Positions 24,417-32,555 are shown, counted from the stretch's first letter. The stretch is 64,000 nucleotides of DNA from Streptomyces sp. CBMA29 (GCF_014596445.1 NZ_MECL01000211.1:27745-91744); one strand, 5' to 3'. Numbers and translations are program-made. Notes: generated by a model from the letters alone, not told the origin.

Positions 24417-25676
24417 TTACGGGTGGAGCGCGGCCTGCCGGGGGCGGGCGCCGAGGCGGTGGGCGATCGTCCGGGCGGCGGCCGGGGCGAGGCCGGGGAC
24501 GCGGGTCAACGAGGCGACGAGGGAGCCGGGTTCGGCTCCGCCGTCGAGGATCACCTCGCCCGCCGTGACGGCCCGCGCCAGCGCCGTCACGGTCTCAACC
24601 GCGCTCTCCGGCAGGCCCGTTGGCGCGTAGTCGGCGGCGGCCAGGACGTCGGCCGAGGGGAAGAGGCGGTCCAGGCCGTGGGTGAGGCCGGGCACCGGGC
24701 GGCCGAGGTGGTGCGCGAGGGCGCCCGTACGGCGGGCGGCCTCGGCGGCCGTACCGCTGTCGTGGGCCAGGACCGTCTGGACCGCCGTCTCCAGCGGGCC
24801 CCACGCGCCCGGCACCGTATCGGTATCCGTATCCGTATCCACGCCCGTATGGCTGACGCCGGTGACGCCGGTGCCGACCATCCGCTCCACGCGTTCCACC
24901 ACGTGGATCAGGCCCTCCCAGAAGGGGAGATGGGCGCGGAGCAGCAAGTGCGTTACGGCGCCCGGCCGTTCGGCGCCCGAGTGCGCGGTGCCCGGACCCA
25001 GTTCCAGTACGCCCGCCCCGCCGTCGAGGCTGATCGTGCGGCGGTACGTCCGCCCCTCGACCGACTCCACGCCCGGCACCGCCCGTTCGGCGAGACAGCC
25101 GACGACGGCGTCCCAGTCGTACGACTCCTGGCACGGCAGCCGCATGCTCAACCCGCCGTCGGCCGCGAGCCGGTCACCCTTGCGGCGCCGTTCCCGCAGG
25201 TCGCGCGGCGAGGCGCGGAAGACCTGCCGCATGTCGCGGTTGAACTGCCGCAGGCTGCCGAAGCCGGAGGCGAACGCCACGTCCACCATGGTCAGTTCGG
25301 AGTCGTCCAGCAGCCTGCGGGCGAAGTGCGCCCGCCGCGACCGGGCCAACTGGTCGGGCGTCACGCCGAGATGCTGCTGGAACAGCCGCCGCAGGTGCCG
25401 GGACGACACGGCGAGCCGCGCCGCCAGCTCCGTCTCGTTGCCCCGGTCGAGCGTGCCGTCGATGACGAGTCGGACCGCCCTGCACACCAGCTCCGGCGCG
25501 TCCGCCGCGATCGGCCCCGCCACCCGGTACGGGCGGCACCGCAGGCACGCCCGGTACCCCGCCGCCTCGGCCGCCGCGGCCAGCTCGAAGGTGCGGACGT
25601 TCTCGGCGAGCGGCTTCGCCCCGCATCCGGGACGGCAGTAGATGCCCGTGGTCCGCACCGCCGAGTACGTCGTCAT
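24417..25676 (-). CDS. Ada N-terminal / AraC / AlkA-like protein with truncated glycosylase domain
   Basis: 419 residues. The Ada zinc domain (1-60) has four Cys: 'GIYCRPGCGAKP' and 'YRACLRCRPY', the first being the methyl-phosphotriester acceptor. The AraC helix-turn-helix (about 75-160) has 'LAARLAVSSRHLRRLFQQHLGVTPDQLARSRR'. The AlkA N-domain and start of the HhH-GPD domain follow (about 175-410). The protein stops soon after 'LTRVPGLAPAAARTIAHRLG', the helix-hairpin-helix. The catalytic Asp and final helices normally found in the next 100 or so residues are missing, and no frame downstream restores them. It could still sense DNA methylation. Confidence 0.82.
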   Translation of the reverse strand: MTTYSAVRTTGIYCRPGCGAKPLAENVRTFELAAAAEAAGYRACLRCRPYRVAGPIAADAPELVCRAVRLVIDGTLDRGNETELAARLAVSSRHLRRLFQQHLGVTPDQLARSRRAHFARRLLDDSELTMVDVAFASGFGSLRQFNRDMRQVFRASPRDLRERRRKGDRLAADGGLSMRLPCQESYDWDAVVGCLAERAVPGVESVEGRTYRRTISLDGGAGVLELGPGTAHSGAERPGAVTHLLLRAHLPFWEGLIHVVERVERMVGTGVTGVSHTGVDTDTDTDTVPGAWGPLETAVQTVLAHDSGTAAEAARRTGALAHHLGRPVPGLTHGLDRLFPSADVLAAADYAPTGLPESAVETVTALARAVTAGEVILDGGAEPGSLVASLTRVPGLAPAAARTIAHRLGARPRQAALHP

Positions 25677-25746
25677 ACCCCAGATATAGGGCGTGGCCGG
25701 ACGGAAGACCAGCCGCGTTCGGACAGGCCGCGGGTGCCGTGCCGAC

Positions 25747-26592
25747 TCACGCGCTGTCGCGCGCGGCGGCCGGGGCGGGCCAGGCGACGGGGTCGATGGT
25801 GAGGAAGGGTTCGGCGGCGAGGGCCGCGGGGGTGAGAGCGGTGAAGGTCCGGGTGTCGCGGTGGAGGTGGGACTGGTCGGTGTAGCCGGTGTCGGCCGCG
25901 ACGTGCGACGGCGGGTGGCCGGCGACCAGGCGGTGGGCGGCGTGGTCGAAGCGGATCAGCCGGGCGGCGCGCTTGGGCGGGAGGCCGAGCTGGGCGTGGA
26001 AGCGGGTCCACAGGCGCTTGCGGCTCCAGCCGACCTCGGCGGCGAGGTGGTCGACGCGGACGAGGCCGCGGCTGCGGACCATACGGCGCCAGGCCCAGGC
26101 CACTTCGGGGTCGACCGGTGAACGGGCCTGCTGGCGAAGCCGGTTGAGCCAGGCGTCGGTGGCCGCGAACCGGGCCTGCCACGAGGGGAGTTCGTCCAGC
26201 CGCTCGCCGATGCGGGACGCCTGCCGTCCCCATACGTCGTCCAAGGCGACCATGGCGCCGCCGAGTTCGGCCGGGGACACGCCCAGGACCGTACGCGCGA
26301 CGACCGGGGAGAGGCGGACCTGTACGCACGCCACGTTCTCGCCGCGCGCCCGTACCCCGCCGCCGAGGCCGAACCCCGGTCCCGCCACCAGGCTTCCGCG
26401 CTGCCGCCGACCGGCACCGTCCTCCACCAGGGGCGAACTCGCGCCGAATTCCAGGATCAGCATCACGGCCGGGTGCGGCACCATCCGCAGGCCACCGGCG
26501 GGCACGCCGGGCACGCGGAACCCCGCCATGCTGACGCCCGCGACCCGGCCGGGCCGCTCGGGGCGTGCGACCTCCCAGGCTGCCGAGCGCAT
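25747..26592 (-). CDS. AraC-family transcriptional regulator
   Basis: 281 residues from ATG 26592; a longer open extension to 27534 is a shadow of the hydrolase gene. The N-terminal 160 residues are a likely cupin-like ligand domain ('PAVMLILEFGASSPLVEDG', 'CVQVRLSPVVARTVLGVSPAEL'). The C-terminal two helix-turn-helices are typical of AraC: 'LAAEVGWSRKRLWTRFHAQLGLPPKRAARLIRF' and 'DTGYTDQSHLHRDTRTFTALTP'. It is transcribed divergently from the alpha/beta hydrolase, which it likely controls through the shared 114-bp region. Confidence 0.9.
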   Translation of the reverse strand: MRSAAWEVARPERPGRVAGVSMAGFRVPGVPAGGLRMVPHPAVMLILEFGASSPLVEDGAGRRQRGSLVAGPGFGLGGGVRARGENVACVQVRLSPVVARTVLGVSPAELGGAMVALDDVWGRQASRIGERLDELPSWQARFAATDAWLNRLRQQARSPVDPEVAWAWRRMVRSRGLVRVDHLAAEVGWSRKRLWTRFHAQLGLPPKRAARLIRFDHAAHRLVAGHPPSHVAADTGYTDQSHLHRDTRTFTALTPAALAAEPFLTIDPVAWPAPAAARDSA

Positions 26593-26601
26593 GGCTCGAT
26601 G

Positions 26602-26709
26602 GTACGGGGGCCGTACGCGGCGCGGGCGGCGCGGGCGGCGCGCACTGGCCAGGCGAGGGAACATTCGTCCAAGCCGGCGCCGCGGACCGGCGCCCACAGT
26701 GGACGAATG
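26602..26709. promoter_or_regulatory. Two inverted repeats in the AraC/hydrolase divergent promoter region
   Basis: GTACGG-GGG-CCGTAC lies at 26602-26616. CATTCGTCC (26662-26670) and GGACGAATG (26701-26709) form a 9-bp inverted repeat 30 bp apart; the second arm includes the hydrolase ATG. They are candidate AraC-regulator sites. Confidence 0.45.
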
Positions 26710-27543
26710 ACCACTCCCAACGCACAGCACACCGGCACTCGCCGCTCCGACGACACCGAGGCCGAGGACCTCCACGTATGCCAGGACGGCTTCCGTGACG
26801 CCCCCGCCCTGCTCCTGATCCACGGCTCGGCGGCGTCCACCCGTTCCTGGGACGCCCTGGTCCCGCTCCTGACCGGCTCCCACCACGTCATCCGCGTGGA
26901 CCTCCTCGGCCACGGCCGCTCGCCCAAGCCGCTCGACGCCGACTACTCCGTCCCCGCGCAGGCCCGCCGCGTCGCCCGGGTCCTGGACCGTCTCGGCGTC
27001 GCGCGCGCCGTCGTCGTCGGCCACTCCAGCGGCGGCTATACGGCCACGGCCCTCGCCGAGCAGCGCCCCGACCTGGTGACCGCGCTCGCCCTCGTCAACA
27101 CCGGCCCGAGCCTCGACGCGTTCCTCGCCCCGGAAGCCGGGGCCGAGCCCCCGGCCCTGGACCCCGCCCACTGGCCGCCGACCGACGACCAGATCCGCGG
27201 GCTCGCCGCCAGCGGCTTCCGCGAGGGCTACGACATCCCCGACGACCTGCTCGCCGAACTCCGCGCCATGACGTTCCGCTCCCTCACCGCCACCATGGGC
27301 GCCTCCACCGCGTACCTCGCCCAACTCCCCCTCCCCGCCCGCCTGATGCCGCTCGGCACACCGCTCCTCGTCCTCTTCGGCGACCAGGACCGCCGCTGGC
27401 GGGCCGCCTCCGCCGCCGACTACCTGACCGTCCCGCACGCCACGGTGAACTGGCTCCCCGGCCTCGGCCACAGCCCCCTCATCGAGTCGCCGCCGCAGAC
27501 CGCCGCTCAACTCCTCCCGTTCACCACGGCGCAACCCACGTAG
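26707..27543 (+). CDS. Alpha/beta-hydrolase
   Basis: 278 residues from ATG 26707. Catalytic triad is readable: Ser in 'VVGHSSGGYTATAL', Asp in 'LVLFGDQDRRW' and His in 'LPGLGHSPLIESP'. The oxyanion loop is 'LLIHGSAASTRSWD'. Length and cap region fit an ester, lactone or epoxide hydrolase. The substrate is unknown. It is probably regulated by the divergent AraC protein. Its last 23 bp overlap the convergent sortase remnant. Confidence 0.9.
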   Translation: MTTPNAQHTGTRRSDDTEAEDLHVCQDGFRDAPALLLIHGSAASTRSWDALVPLLTGSHHVIRVDLLGHGRSPKPLDADYSVPAQARRVARVLDRLGVARAVVVGHSSGGYTATALAEQRPDLVTALALVNTGPSLDAFLAPEAGAEPPALDPAHWPPTDDQIRGLAASGFREGYDIPDDLLAELRAMTFRSLTATMGASTAYLAQLPLPARLMPLGTPLLVLFGDQDRRWRAASAADYLTVPHATVNWLPGLGHSPLIESPPQTAAQLLPFTTAQPT

Positions 27544-27700
27544 CCGCGGGAGACGCCGTCGCCACCGGGGCGACGATGTTGCCGCTGTAGCCGGTGGCCC
27601 GGGAGTACGTGCCGGCGCAGGTGATCAGGCGGAGTCCGGGGCGGGTGGCCTGCTGGTAGACCTTCTTGCTCAGGAAGTCGTTGAAAACCGCCCACGGCCG
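27521..27700 (-). pseudogene. C-terminal stub of a class E/F-type sortase, cut off at the integration hotspot
   Basis: About 55 residues remain: 'FLSKKVYQQATRPGLRLITC' followed by 'AGTYSRATGYSGNIVAPVA'. This is the end of an actinobacterial sortase, with the catalytic Cys in LITC and the Arg of the active site in YSRATG. Everything upstream (signal anchor, the His of the active site) is absent; the frame instead continues into the tRNA-type terminator and att copy 1. The stop is at 27521. The rest of the gene was lost or displaced when elements entered at the neighbouring tRNA. Alternative: a very diverged short orphan, which I consider less likely. Confidence 0.7.
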
Positions 27701-27736
27701 TGGCGGCCAGAAGCAGTGCGAGGCCCGCATGGCAGC

Positions 27737-27764
27737 GGCCCCCAGGGACGAATCCCTGGGGGCC
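27737..27764. terminator. tRNA-type terminator hairpin, copy 1
   Basis: GGCCCCCAGGGA (27737-27748) pairs with TCCCTGGGGGCC (27753-27764) over loop CGAA. The same hairpin recurs at 34273-34300, so it was carried with the duplicated tRNA 3' end. Confidence 0.8.
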
Positions 27765-27776
27765 TTTGACCTGTGG

Positions 27777-27818
27777 TGCACTCGGCAGGATTCGAACCTG
27801 CAACCTTCTGATCCGTAG
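27777..27818 (-). repeat. att site copy 1: 42-bp tRNA-Arg 3' sequence
   Basis: On the minus strand this reads from CTACGGATCAG through TTCGAATCC to the acceptor end GAGTGCA. It corresponds to the anticodon loop (ACG), T-arm and acceptor 3' strand of tRNA-Arg. Only here is it followed by CCA, as in a genuine gene end. The 5' half of the tRNA is missing, so it is an attachment-site remnant rather than a tRNA gene. Confidence 0.85.
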
Positions 27819-28155
27819 CTCTAGCTGGAACGGTCAACAGCGGCCATACAGGATGTTGTCGAGACGCTGAGAGTCGGATCCGGGCACCACCGGTTGCTGT
27901 AGTTGCTGTACTTCGCTGCTGTATCGCCGAGGGGTGGCGGCCAATCGGGCCATATCTGATTGCCCCTGCGATGAGGACCGTAGTTTGGCGGGCCGGTGCT
28001 CTCGCGCCGCTCATACTGCTACCGGCGGGGCTGGCGGTCCTATGACCGTACACACCTGAGAATCCGTCACCAAATGGCGTAGGGTCCTGCGACGCCACGC
28101 CCCTGCGGTCTCCTCTTGGTCGGTACGCTGTGGCGATAAGTACGAAGGGGTGCTC
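27819..28155. other. Element A left arm, non-coding, with arm-type repeats
   Basis: No gene is seen. Bases 27819-27923 are similar throughout to 37816-37921, next to att copy 3. Both contain the repeated word GGTTGCTGTA ahead of GTTGCTGTAC and TTCGCTGCTGTA (27892-27923), a likely integrase arm-site cluster. Confidence 0.6.
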
Positions 28156-28560
28156 TTGTCTGCACAGTTGATCGTCTCCCTCGTAGTTGCCGTCCTCACA
28201 CTCCTTGCGGGACTTTGGCAGGCCCGGAGACGAGAGCTCAGAAGCCGAGAACGAGCGAAACATGATCTTGATCTGCTTGCCTCACTTCCGGCTGACAGCA
28301 CCATGCGGGACACACTGCGAGTACACATCGATGACACGATCAAGAAGATGATCGTCGAGGATAGTCGAACACGCGATCCCTTTGGTATCGCTCTCGCCAT
28401 CATCCTGCTACTAGTTGCGGCTGGACTTATTAGCGCCGCGGTGGTCAACAAGCACGCCTGGTGGTGGTTGGTAGTTCCGGGAGCTCTGATCGCAATCGTC
28501 GCCTTGCCCGGTTTGGTCAAGGAGTCCACTCCGCAGACCCCATCGCAAGGCTCAGATTGA
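28156..28560 (+). CDS. Small two- or three-TM membrane protein, element A
   Basis: About 134 residues. TTG 28156 is favoured because AAGGGG lies 5 bp upstream; GTG 28150 overlaps that site. TM1 is near the N-terminus ('LIVSLVVAVLTLLAGLW'), then a basic, helical cytoplasmic stretch ('ARRRELRSRERAKHDLD'), then two hydrophobic helices at about 78-120 separated by 'NKHAWWW'. The tail is Ser/Gln/Pro-rich. No family recognised. It is transcribed towards 28839, which encodes another membrane protein, so the pair may be passenger genes of the element. Confidence 0.65.
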   Translation: MSAQLIVSLVVAVLTLLAGLWQARRRELRSRERAKHDLDLLASLPADSTMRDTLRVHIDDTIKKMIVEDSRTRDPFGIALAIILLLVAAGLISAAVVNKHAWWWLVVPGALIAIVALPGLVKESTPQTPSQGSD

Positions 28561-28715
28561 TCGAACAGGAGTGGCGGAGCCTCAACTGTCCGAGTCAAGT
28601 CATCGGCTGATGTATGCGCCGCTCGATGCGAACTACAGGCACGGAGGTTGCTCTTAGCCCTCTTGGCTGGTCGTAGGGCCACTCAGGACTGCGAACAGTC
28701 GAGTGCGGTCAGTGC

Positions 28716-28739
28716 GGTTGCTGTACTGCGCCGCTGTAC
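28716..28739. repeat. Arm-type repeat (variant) inside element A
   Basis: GGTTGCTGTACTGCGCCGCTGTAC is a variant of the repeat beside the three att copies (27892, 34238, 37889). It lies in the 278-bp gap between two membrane protein genes. Confidence 0.55.
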
Positions 28740-28838
28740 GACATTGATTACTGCTGCGCGACTTCCACGGCCTAAGGACAGCTCAGCAGCGCGTGAGGCA
28801 TCCTGGCTCGATCCGATCGAGGCGTCGCTGGGGGAGTC

Positions 28839-29438
28839 ATGGAGCCGTACATCATTGCGGTGATCGCAGTCGCTGGAACCCTGCTGGGATCTTTGGTCGG
28901 CTACGTGCTCCAACGCCGGCAATCCCACGAGCAACGGAACTGGCAGACGCATGACCTCGCACGTCAGGAGACGTTGGCACTCGTACAGTCCACGTCGGCT
29001 ACATTCGACCAACGAGAGGCGATGCTTTGGCAGGAGCGTCGGGCGCTATACATCCGCTTCCTTGAGCACATCGATGAGTGGATCGAGGTCATTCGCGACA
29101 TACGCGACAGCGGTGGTTTGCCGAGAACGCTCGACATCTCCACATCAGAAGATGCCCGCCGGGCGTCACCGCTGGCCGCTGCGCACTTGGACGCATCCCG
29201 TGCATTCGCCAGGAGCAACGTTGAAGTCACGGTGATCGCGGGTACGCCAGTCCTGTCCGTGCTGGACGAGCTCCGAACCAAGCTCTACGCAACTGCCGGG
29301 GCCGCCTTGACTGGTGAGGACATGCTTAGCGAGTTGACCGATCAACGAGGTCACCTTGTTAGAGCTATGCGCTACGAGCTGACCACCTCCTTTGTGGGAG
29401 ACCGACACGCGGTGCAATCGACCAACAGAGCTCCCTAG
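28839..29438 (+). CDS. Membrane-anchored coiled-coil protein, element A
   Basis: 199 residues, ATG preceded by GGGGGAG. One N-terminal transmembrane helix ('IIAVIAVAGTLLGSLVGYVL') is followed by a charged, Gln/Arg-rich helical region (about 25-75), and then an alpha-helical domain with 'RRALYIRFLEHIDEWIEVIRDIRD' and 'HLDASRAFARSNVEVTVIAG'. No known domain is recognised. The architecture (one anchor plus long helices) is frequent among membrane effectors and phage-exclusion proteins, but nothing here shows such a role. Confidence 0.65.
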   Translation: MEPYIIAVIAVAGTLLGSLVGYVLQRRQSHEQRNWQTHDLARQETLALVQSTSATFDQREAMLWQERRALYIRFLEHIDEWIEVIRDIRDSGGLPRTLDISTSEDARRASPLAAAHLDASRAFARSNVEVTVIAGTPVLSVLDELRTKLYATAGAALTGEDMLSELTDQRGHLVRAMRYELTTSFVGDRHAVQSTNRAP

Positions 29439-29982
29439 CAAGCCGGACGGTCACTCGGCACAAGCCCACCACTCGCCCCTCTCCCATCCCGTCTGCCGTC
29501 GGCCCGCACTCTTGTGGAGCGGGCGTGGTTCAGGGCGTCAAGGTGGAGCGCGCCACTGTACGAACGACCTTGACGCCCTGGGCCGCGACTGCTCGGCTTG
29601 CCCGGGTCGATGACAGGTGGGATGGGAGCACTCACCCTGAGCACGACGAAACGGGCGGACGCCGGCGGGTGAGGGCTCATCCCGGAGCCTGAGCGCCCCC
29701 GCCGGAGGCATCGCCTTGACCTTGCCTGTACGGGATCACCTCATGCCACCGGCCAGCCCGTCGTGGGCGCGTTCGGCGTGGCCGGGCCGGAGCGGGGCGG
29801 AGACAGGAGCGGCGGCGCGGCCCGGACGCCGGACGCGCGCCCGGCGGAGCGTCAGCGACGCCGGGTGCCTTGAACCCGTAGAGAAGGTTGTTACTCGGTC
29901 ATCGGTGGCCGATTGAACATGGAAGAGGCCCCGGCCGCCGTAGAGCTTGGTGGCGGGCGGGGCCTGCGGGCGGGTTTCGTGG
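29439..29982. other. Gene-free region with nested inverted repeats
   Basis: Outer arms CTCCCATCCC (29481-29490) and GGGATGGGAG (29619-29628) enclose inner perfect 14-bp arms CAGGGCGTCAAGGT (29531-29544) and ACCTTGACGCCCTG (29567-29580). The remainder (29640-29982) shows no convincing gene. Confidence 0.5.
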
Positions 29983-30474
29983 TCAGGCGCTGTGGTGGGT
30001 CGTCCAGTCGTCTCGGGCAGCGATCAGGGCCGGGCGTACTTCGTGGTCCAGGTGATCGGCCTGGGTGCGGAGTTGGGTGGCGATGGTGGCCAGTTGGTCG
30101 GGGTCGAGGTTGTGGAGCCAGTAGTCGTCTACGAGCTGGAGGTTGACGACGGGCAGGCGGGCGGTGGGGTCTTCGCTGTAGGGGGCGCAGTCGATGCTTC
30201 CGCTCAGGATGACGGTCTCGGTGCCGGGGGCGTCGGTGACGGACACCGCCATGAGCTGGCCGGAGAACGCCTGGTGGTGGGTGATGTCGGCCAGCTCGGT
30301 GGCGAACCGCTGGGGCGGTACGTCGGTGGCACTCGGGTCGTCATCCGCCCACACGGGCAGGTAGCCGGTCGCGGTGTAGCCGATGGTCGTGGTGATGGTC
30401 CACGTCAGCCGTTCGTCGCCCCGGCTCGTCGCACCCGGCCCCGCGCTCGGGTGTTCCTTCGTTGCTCCGCTCAT
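29983..30474 (-). CDS. DUF6907-like hypothetical protein
   Basis: 163 residues. Recognisable parts are 'TWTITTTIGYTATGYLPVWADDDPS', 'SVTDAPGTETVILSGSIDCAPYSEDP' and 'LATIATQLRTQADHLDHEV', which I match to the DUF6907 type found in Streptomyces accessory regions. The protein appears all cytoplasmic, beta-rich then helical. It is the last gene of a minus-strand run 31136-29983 (RsbW-like ATPase, small protein, this gene), only 3 bp after the preceding stop. Confidence 0.7.
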   Translation of the reverse strand: MSGATKEHPSAGPGATSRGDERLTWTITTTIGYTATGYLPVWADDDPSATDVPPQRFATELADITHHQAFSGQLMAVSVTDAPGTETVILSGSIDCAPYSEDPTARLPVVNLQLVDDYWLHNLDPDQLATIATQLRTQADHLDHEVRPALIAARDDWTTHHSA

Positions 30475-30477
30475 GGG

Positions 30478-30726
30478 TCACCGTCCTTCCGCGGCCGGTC
30501 GGCTGGATGCGGGTAAGGCTGGCGCTTCGAGTGAGTGGTGCTCGATCGCCGCAGCAACCTTCTGCCAGGCCGTGAAGACGTTCATCACTTCGTGTTCGGG
30601 GGCGTGGGTGAGGTCTAGGAGGAAGCGGCGGATCAGGACTTCGTTGCTCAAAGTGTTCTGGATGCGGGCGATCGTCCACAGGCCGTGGGTAGCGGGCGGC
30701 GCCGTCGACGGTCGGCCGGGGGTCAT
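30478..30726 (-). CDS. Small helical protein, 82 aa
   Basis: Start ATG 30726 overlaps the stop of the upstream ATPase gene (ATGA), supporting it over the longer open frame. The product begins MTPGRPSTAPPATHGL; the middle is helical ('IARIQNTLSNEVLIRRFLLDL' split by a short loop). No family recognised. It may be a partner of the RsbW-like ATPase. Confidence 0.6.
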   Translation of the reverse strand: MTPGRPSTAPPATHGLWTIARIQNTLSNEVLIRRFLLDLTHAPEHEVMNVFTAWQKVAAAIEHHSLEAPALPASSRPAAEGR

Positions 30727-31136
30727 GAGGCGTCCTTGGTGTGGGTGAGGTGGGCGGTCACGGTGTGGCCGTGCTGGTCGCCGCGGGTTTCGACGTGGTG
30801 GGCGAGGGCGGTGACCATGGCCAGGCCGCGGCCGTGGGTGTCCTCGGCGTCGGGGTGCTCGACGGTCGGTGCGCTCTTCGTACCCCCGGAGTCGGTCACC
30901 GAGATGGAAACCACCGCGGGGGAGACGGCGAGGCTGACGTGGAAGGCCCCCATGCCTCCGCTGGCGGTGTGGAGCACGGCGTTCGCGCTCAACTCGGTGA
31001 CGATCAGCGCCGCGTCGTCCGCATAGGGGGAATCGCGCAGGACATCGCGGGTCCAGCGGCGTACGCGGCCAACTTCTTCGGGTGAACCCGGGCAAGTCAG
31101 TCCCCAGACTCGCGGACTACTCATATACTCGTGCAT
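30723..31136 (-). CDS. RsbW-like ATP-binding protein (HATPase_c_2 / anti-sigma type)
   Basis: 137 residues from ATG 31136; ATG 31124 is also possible. The GHKL fold is seen as 'EEVGRVRRWTRDVLRDSPYADDAALIVTELSANAVLHTASG' (N-box Asn in LSANAVLH), then 'VSISVTDSGG' (G1) and 'HGRGLAMVTALAHHVETRG' (G2). Such stand-alone ATPases act as anti-sigma or regulatory kinases in Streptomyces and are very often next to small DUF397/XRE-type genes. The target is not evident. Confidence 0.85.
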   Translation of the reverse strand: MHEYMSSPRVWGLTCPGSPEEVGRVRRWTRDVLRDSPYADDAALIVTELSANAVLHTASGGMGAFHVSLAVSPAVVSISVTDSGGTKSAPTVEHPDAEDTHGRGLAMVTALAHHVETRGDQHGHTVTAHLTHTKDAS

Positions 31137-31182
31137 ACAAGTTGCTTTCTGCTGATGGGCGGCCATGTGCGAAGGGGTCGAG

Positions 31183-31614
31183 CTAGACGAGTTTGACGCC
31201 GTCGTGCGCGCGCACGGCCGGCGGGGACATCGCGTCCAGGGCGTCGAGCACGCGGATCGCGTACGCCTCGTCCGCGAGTTCGGAGACTTCGTCCCGAGTG
31301 GCCCAGCGCAGAGCGCTGGTTTCACTGCCGGTGGTCGGGTGGCCGTCGATCGCCTCGCAGCGGAACACGAGCGAGACGATCAGACCGGTCATGTTCTTGT
31401 AGACACCTGTGAGGGTGACGGCCGCGGCGATCTTGACGCCGGTCTCCTCCAGGATTTCGCGCTGGAGCGCTTCAGGGATGGTCTCGCCTGCCTCCAGGAC
31501 TCCGCCGGGCGGTTCCCAGTGGCCGTTGTCGCGGCGCCTGATCAGGAGGACGCGACCGGCGTCATCGACGATGACCCCGGCGACGCTCACGGAGTGCGGG
31601 CGCTCGATCGGCAC
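31183..31614 (-). CDS. Nudix hydrolase
   Basis: 143 residues, GTG start at 31614 preceded by GAGAGGA. The Nudix box is complete: 'GGVLEAGETIPEALQREILEE' followed by TG (Gx5Ex7REUxEExG), inside a MutT-like alpha/beta fold beginning 'HSVSVAGVIVDDAGRVLLIRRR'. It hydrolyses a nucleoside diphosphate linked to some group X; the substrate is unknown. It is divergent from the GntR gene and shares its operator-bearing 80-bp promoter region. This Nudix/GntR arrangement is common in actinomycete integrative elements (pif-like Nudix of pSAM2). Confidence 0.9.
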   Translation of the reverse strand: MPIERPHSVSVAGVIVDDAGRVLLIRRRDNGHWEPPGGVLEAGETIPEALQREILEETGVKIAAAVTLTGVYKNMTGLIVSLVFRCEAIDGHPTTGSETSALRWATRDEVSELADEAYAIRVLDALDAMSPPAVRAHDGVKLV

Positions 31615-31668
31615 GTACCTGATCCTCTCGGGTGGCTAGGCTGCCCACCGTAGCAACAAAGGTCGGCC

Positions 31669-31688
31669 ACTCGTCTAGATATCTAAAG
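31669..31688. promoter_or_regulatory. Operator-like site 1 upstream of GntR gene
   Basis: ACTCGTCTAGATATCTAAAG contains the core CGTCTAGA that recurs downstream at 32629 and, in inverted form (TAGACGAG), at 32563. It lies between the Nudix and GntR starts. Confidence 0.55.
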
Positions 31689-31696
31689 GAGTACGC

Positions 31697-32485
31697 ATGC
31701 CCGTTCTTCCCTCCGGCGTCCTGGGGGCGCTGGACCCGACGAGCGACCGCGCGGTGTTCCGCCAGATCGCCGACCAGTTGCGCGAAGCGATCGACAAGGG
31801 CAAGTTCGCCGAGGGCGACAAGCTGCCGTCCGAGACGGAGTTGGTCGAGCACTACGGCGTCTCCCGGATGACGGTACGGAACTCCCTGTCCGTCCTTCAG
31901 GGCGAGGGCCTGGTGGTCTCCGAGCACGGTAAGGGCGTCTTCGTACGGCCCCGCCCGCCCGTGCGGCGCCTCGCCTCCGACCGATTCGCCCGCCGCCACC
32001 GCGAACAGGGCAAGTCCGCGTTCATCGTGGAGGCCGACGCGGCGGGCAGCCACCCCACCGTGGACAGCCTGGAGATCAAGGAAGAACGGCCGAGCCAGGA
32101 CATCGCCACCCGGCTCGGCGGCCCCCGTCGCGTACTGGCCCGGCGCCGCCGCTATCTCCTCGACGGGCGCCCGGTCGAGTTCGCCACGTCATACCTCCCG
32201 CTCGACCTCGCCCGTGGCACCCCCATCGCCGAGCCGAACCCCGGCCCCGGTGGCATCTACGCCCGCCTCGAAGAACTGGGCCACCGCCTCGACCACTTCG
32301 AGGAGGAGATCCGCGCCCGGATGCCCGCACCGAGTGAGGTCAAGACGCTCCAGCTCGCGTCCGGCGTGCCGGTGATCCATCTGGTCCGCACGGCGTTCGA
32401 CACCGAGGGACGCGCCGTCGAGGTTTGCGACACGGTGATGGCGGCGGACGCGTACGTGCTGGCATACCAGCTTCCAGCCACGTGA
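31697..32485 (+). CDS. GntR/HutC-family regulator with UTRA domain (KorSA-like)
   Basis: 262 residues, ATG with AAAGGAG upstream. The N-terminal winged helix ('IADQLREAIDKGKFAEGDKL' ... 'ELVEHYGVSRMTVRNSLSVLQGEGLV') is followed by a UTRA ligand domain ('RVLARRRRYLLDGRPVEFATSYLPLDLA' and 'FDTEGRAVEVCDTVMAADAYVLAYQ'). In pSAM2 and related integrative elements a protein of this class (KorSA) represses replication and transfer genes. CGTCTAGA-type sites lie before its own gene and before the broken regulator at 32672, as expected for such a repressor. Confidence 0.9.
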   Translation: MPVLPSGVLGALDPTSDRAVFRQIADQLREAIDKGKFAEGDKLPSETELVEHYGVSRMTVRNSLSVLQGEGLVVSEHGKGVFVRPRPPVRRLASDRFARRHREQGKSAFIVEADAAGSHPTVDSLEIKEERPSQDIATRLGGPRRVLARRRRYLLDGRPVEFATSYLPLDLARGTPIAEPNPGPGGIYARLEELGHRLDHFEEEIRARMPAPSEVKTLQLASGVPVIHLVRTAFDTEGRAVEVCDTVMAADAYVLAYQLPAT

Positions 32486-32555
32486 CCTGGGCGGATGGTG
32501 TCGCGACACGGGCCGGGCCGGCCCAACTCCCGTGACTCGTACGCCTTCTCGGCAA

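Noticed and set aside
25747..27534. 595-codon minus-strand frame joining the AraC gene to the hydrolase region
   Set aside because: Residues before ATG 26592 are a shadow of the alpha/beta hydrolase, which has a full catalytic triad on the plus strand.
27774..27830. Complete tRNA-Arg gene
   Set aside because: Only the anticodon loop to 3' end is present at each of the three copies; D-arm and 5' acceptor strand are missing.
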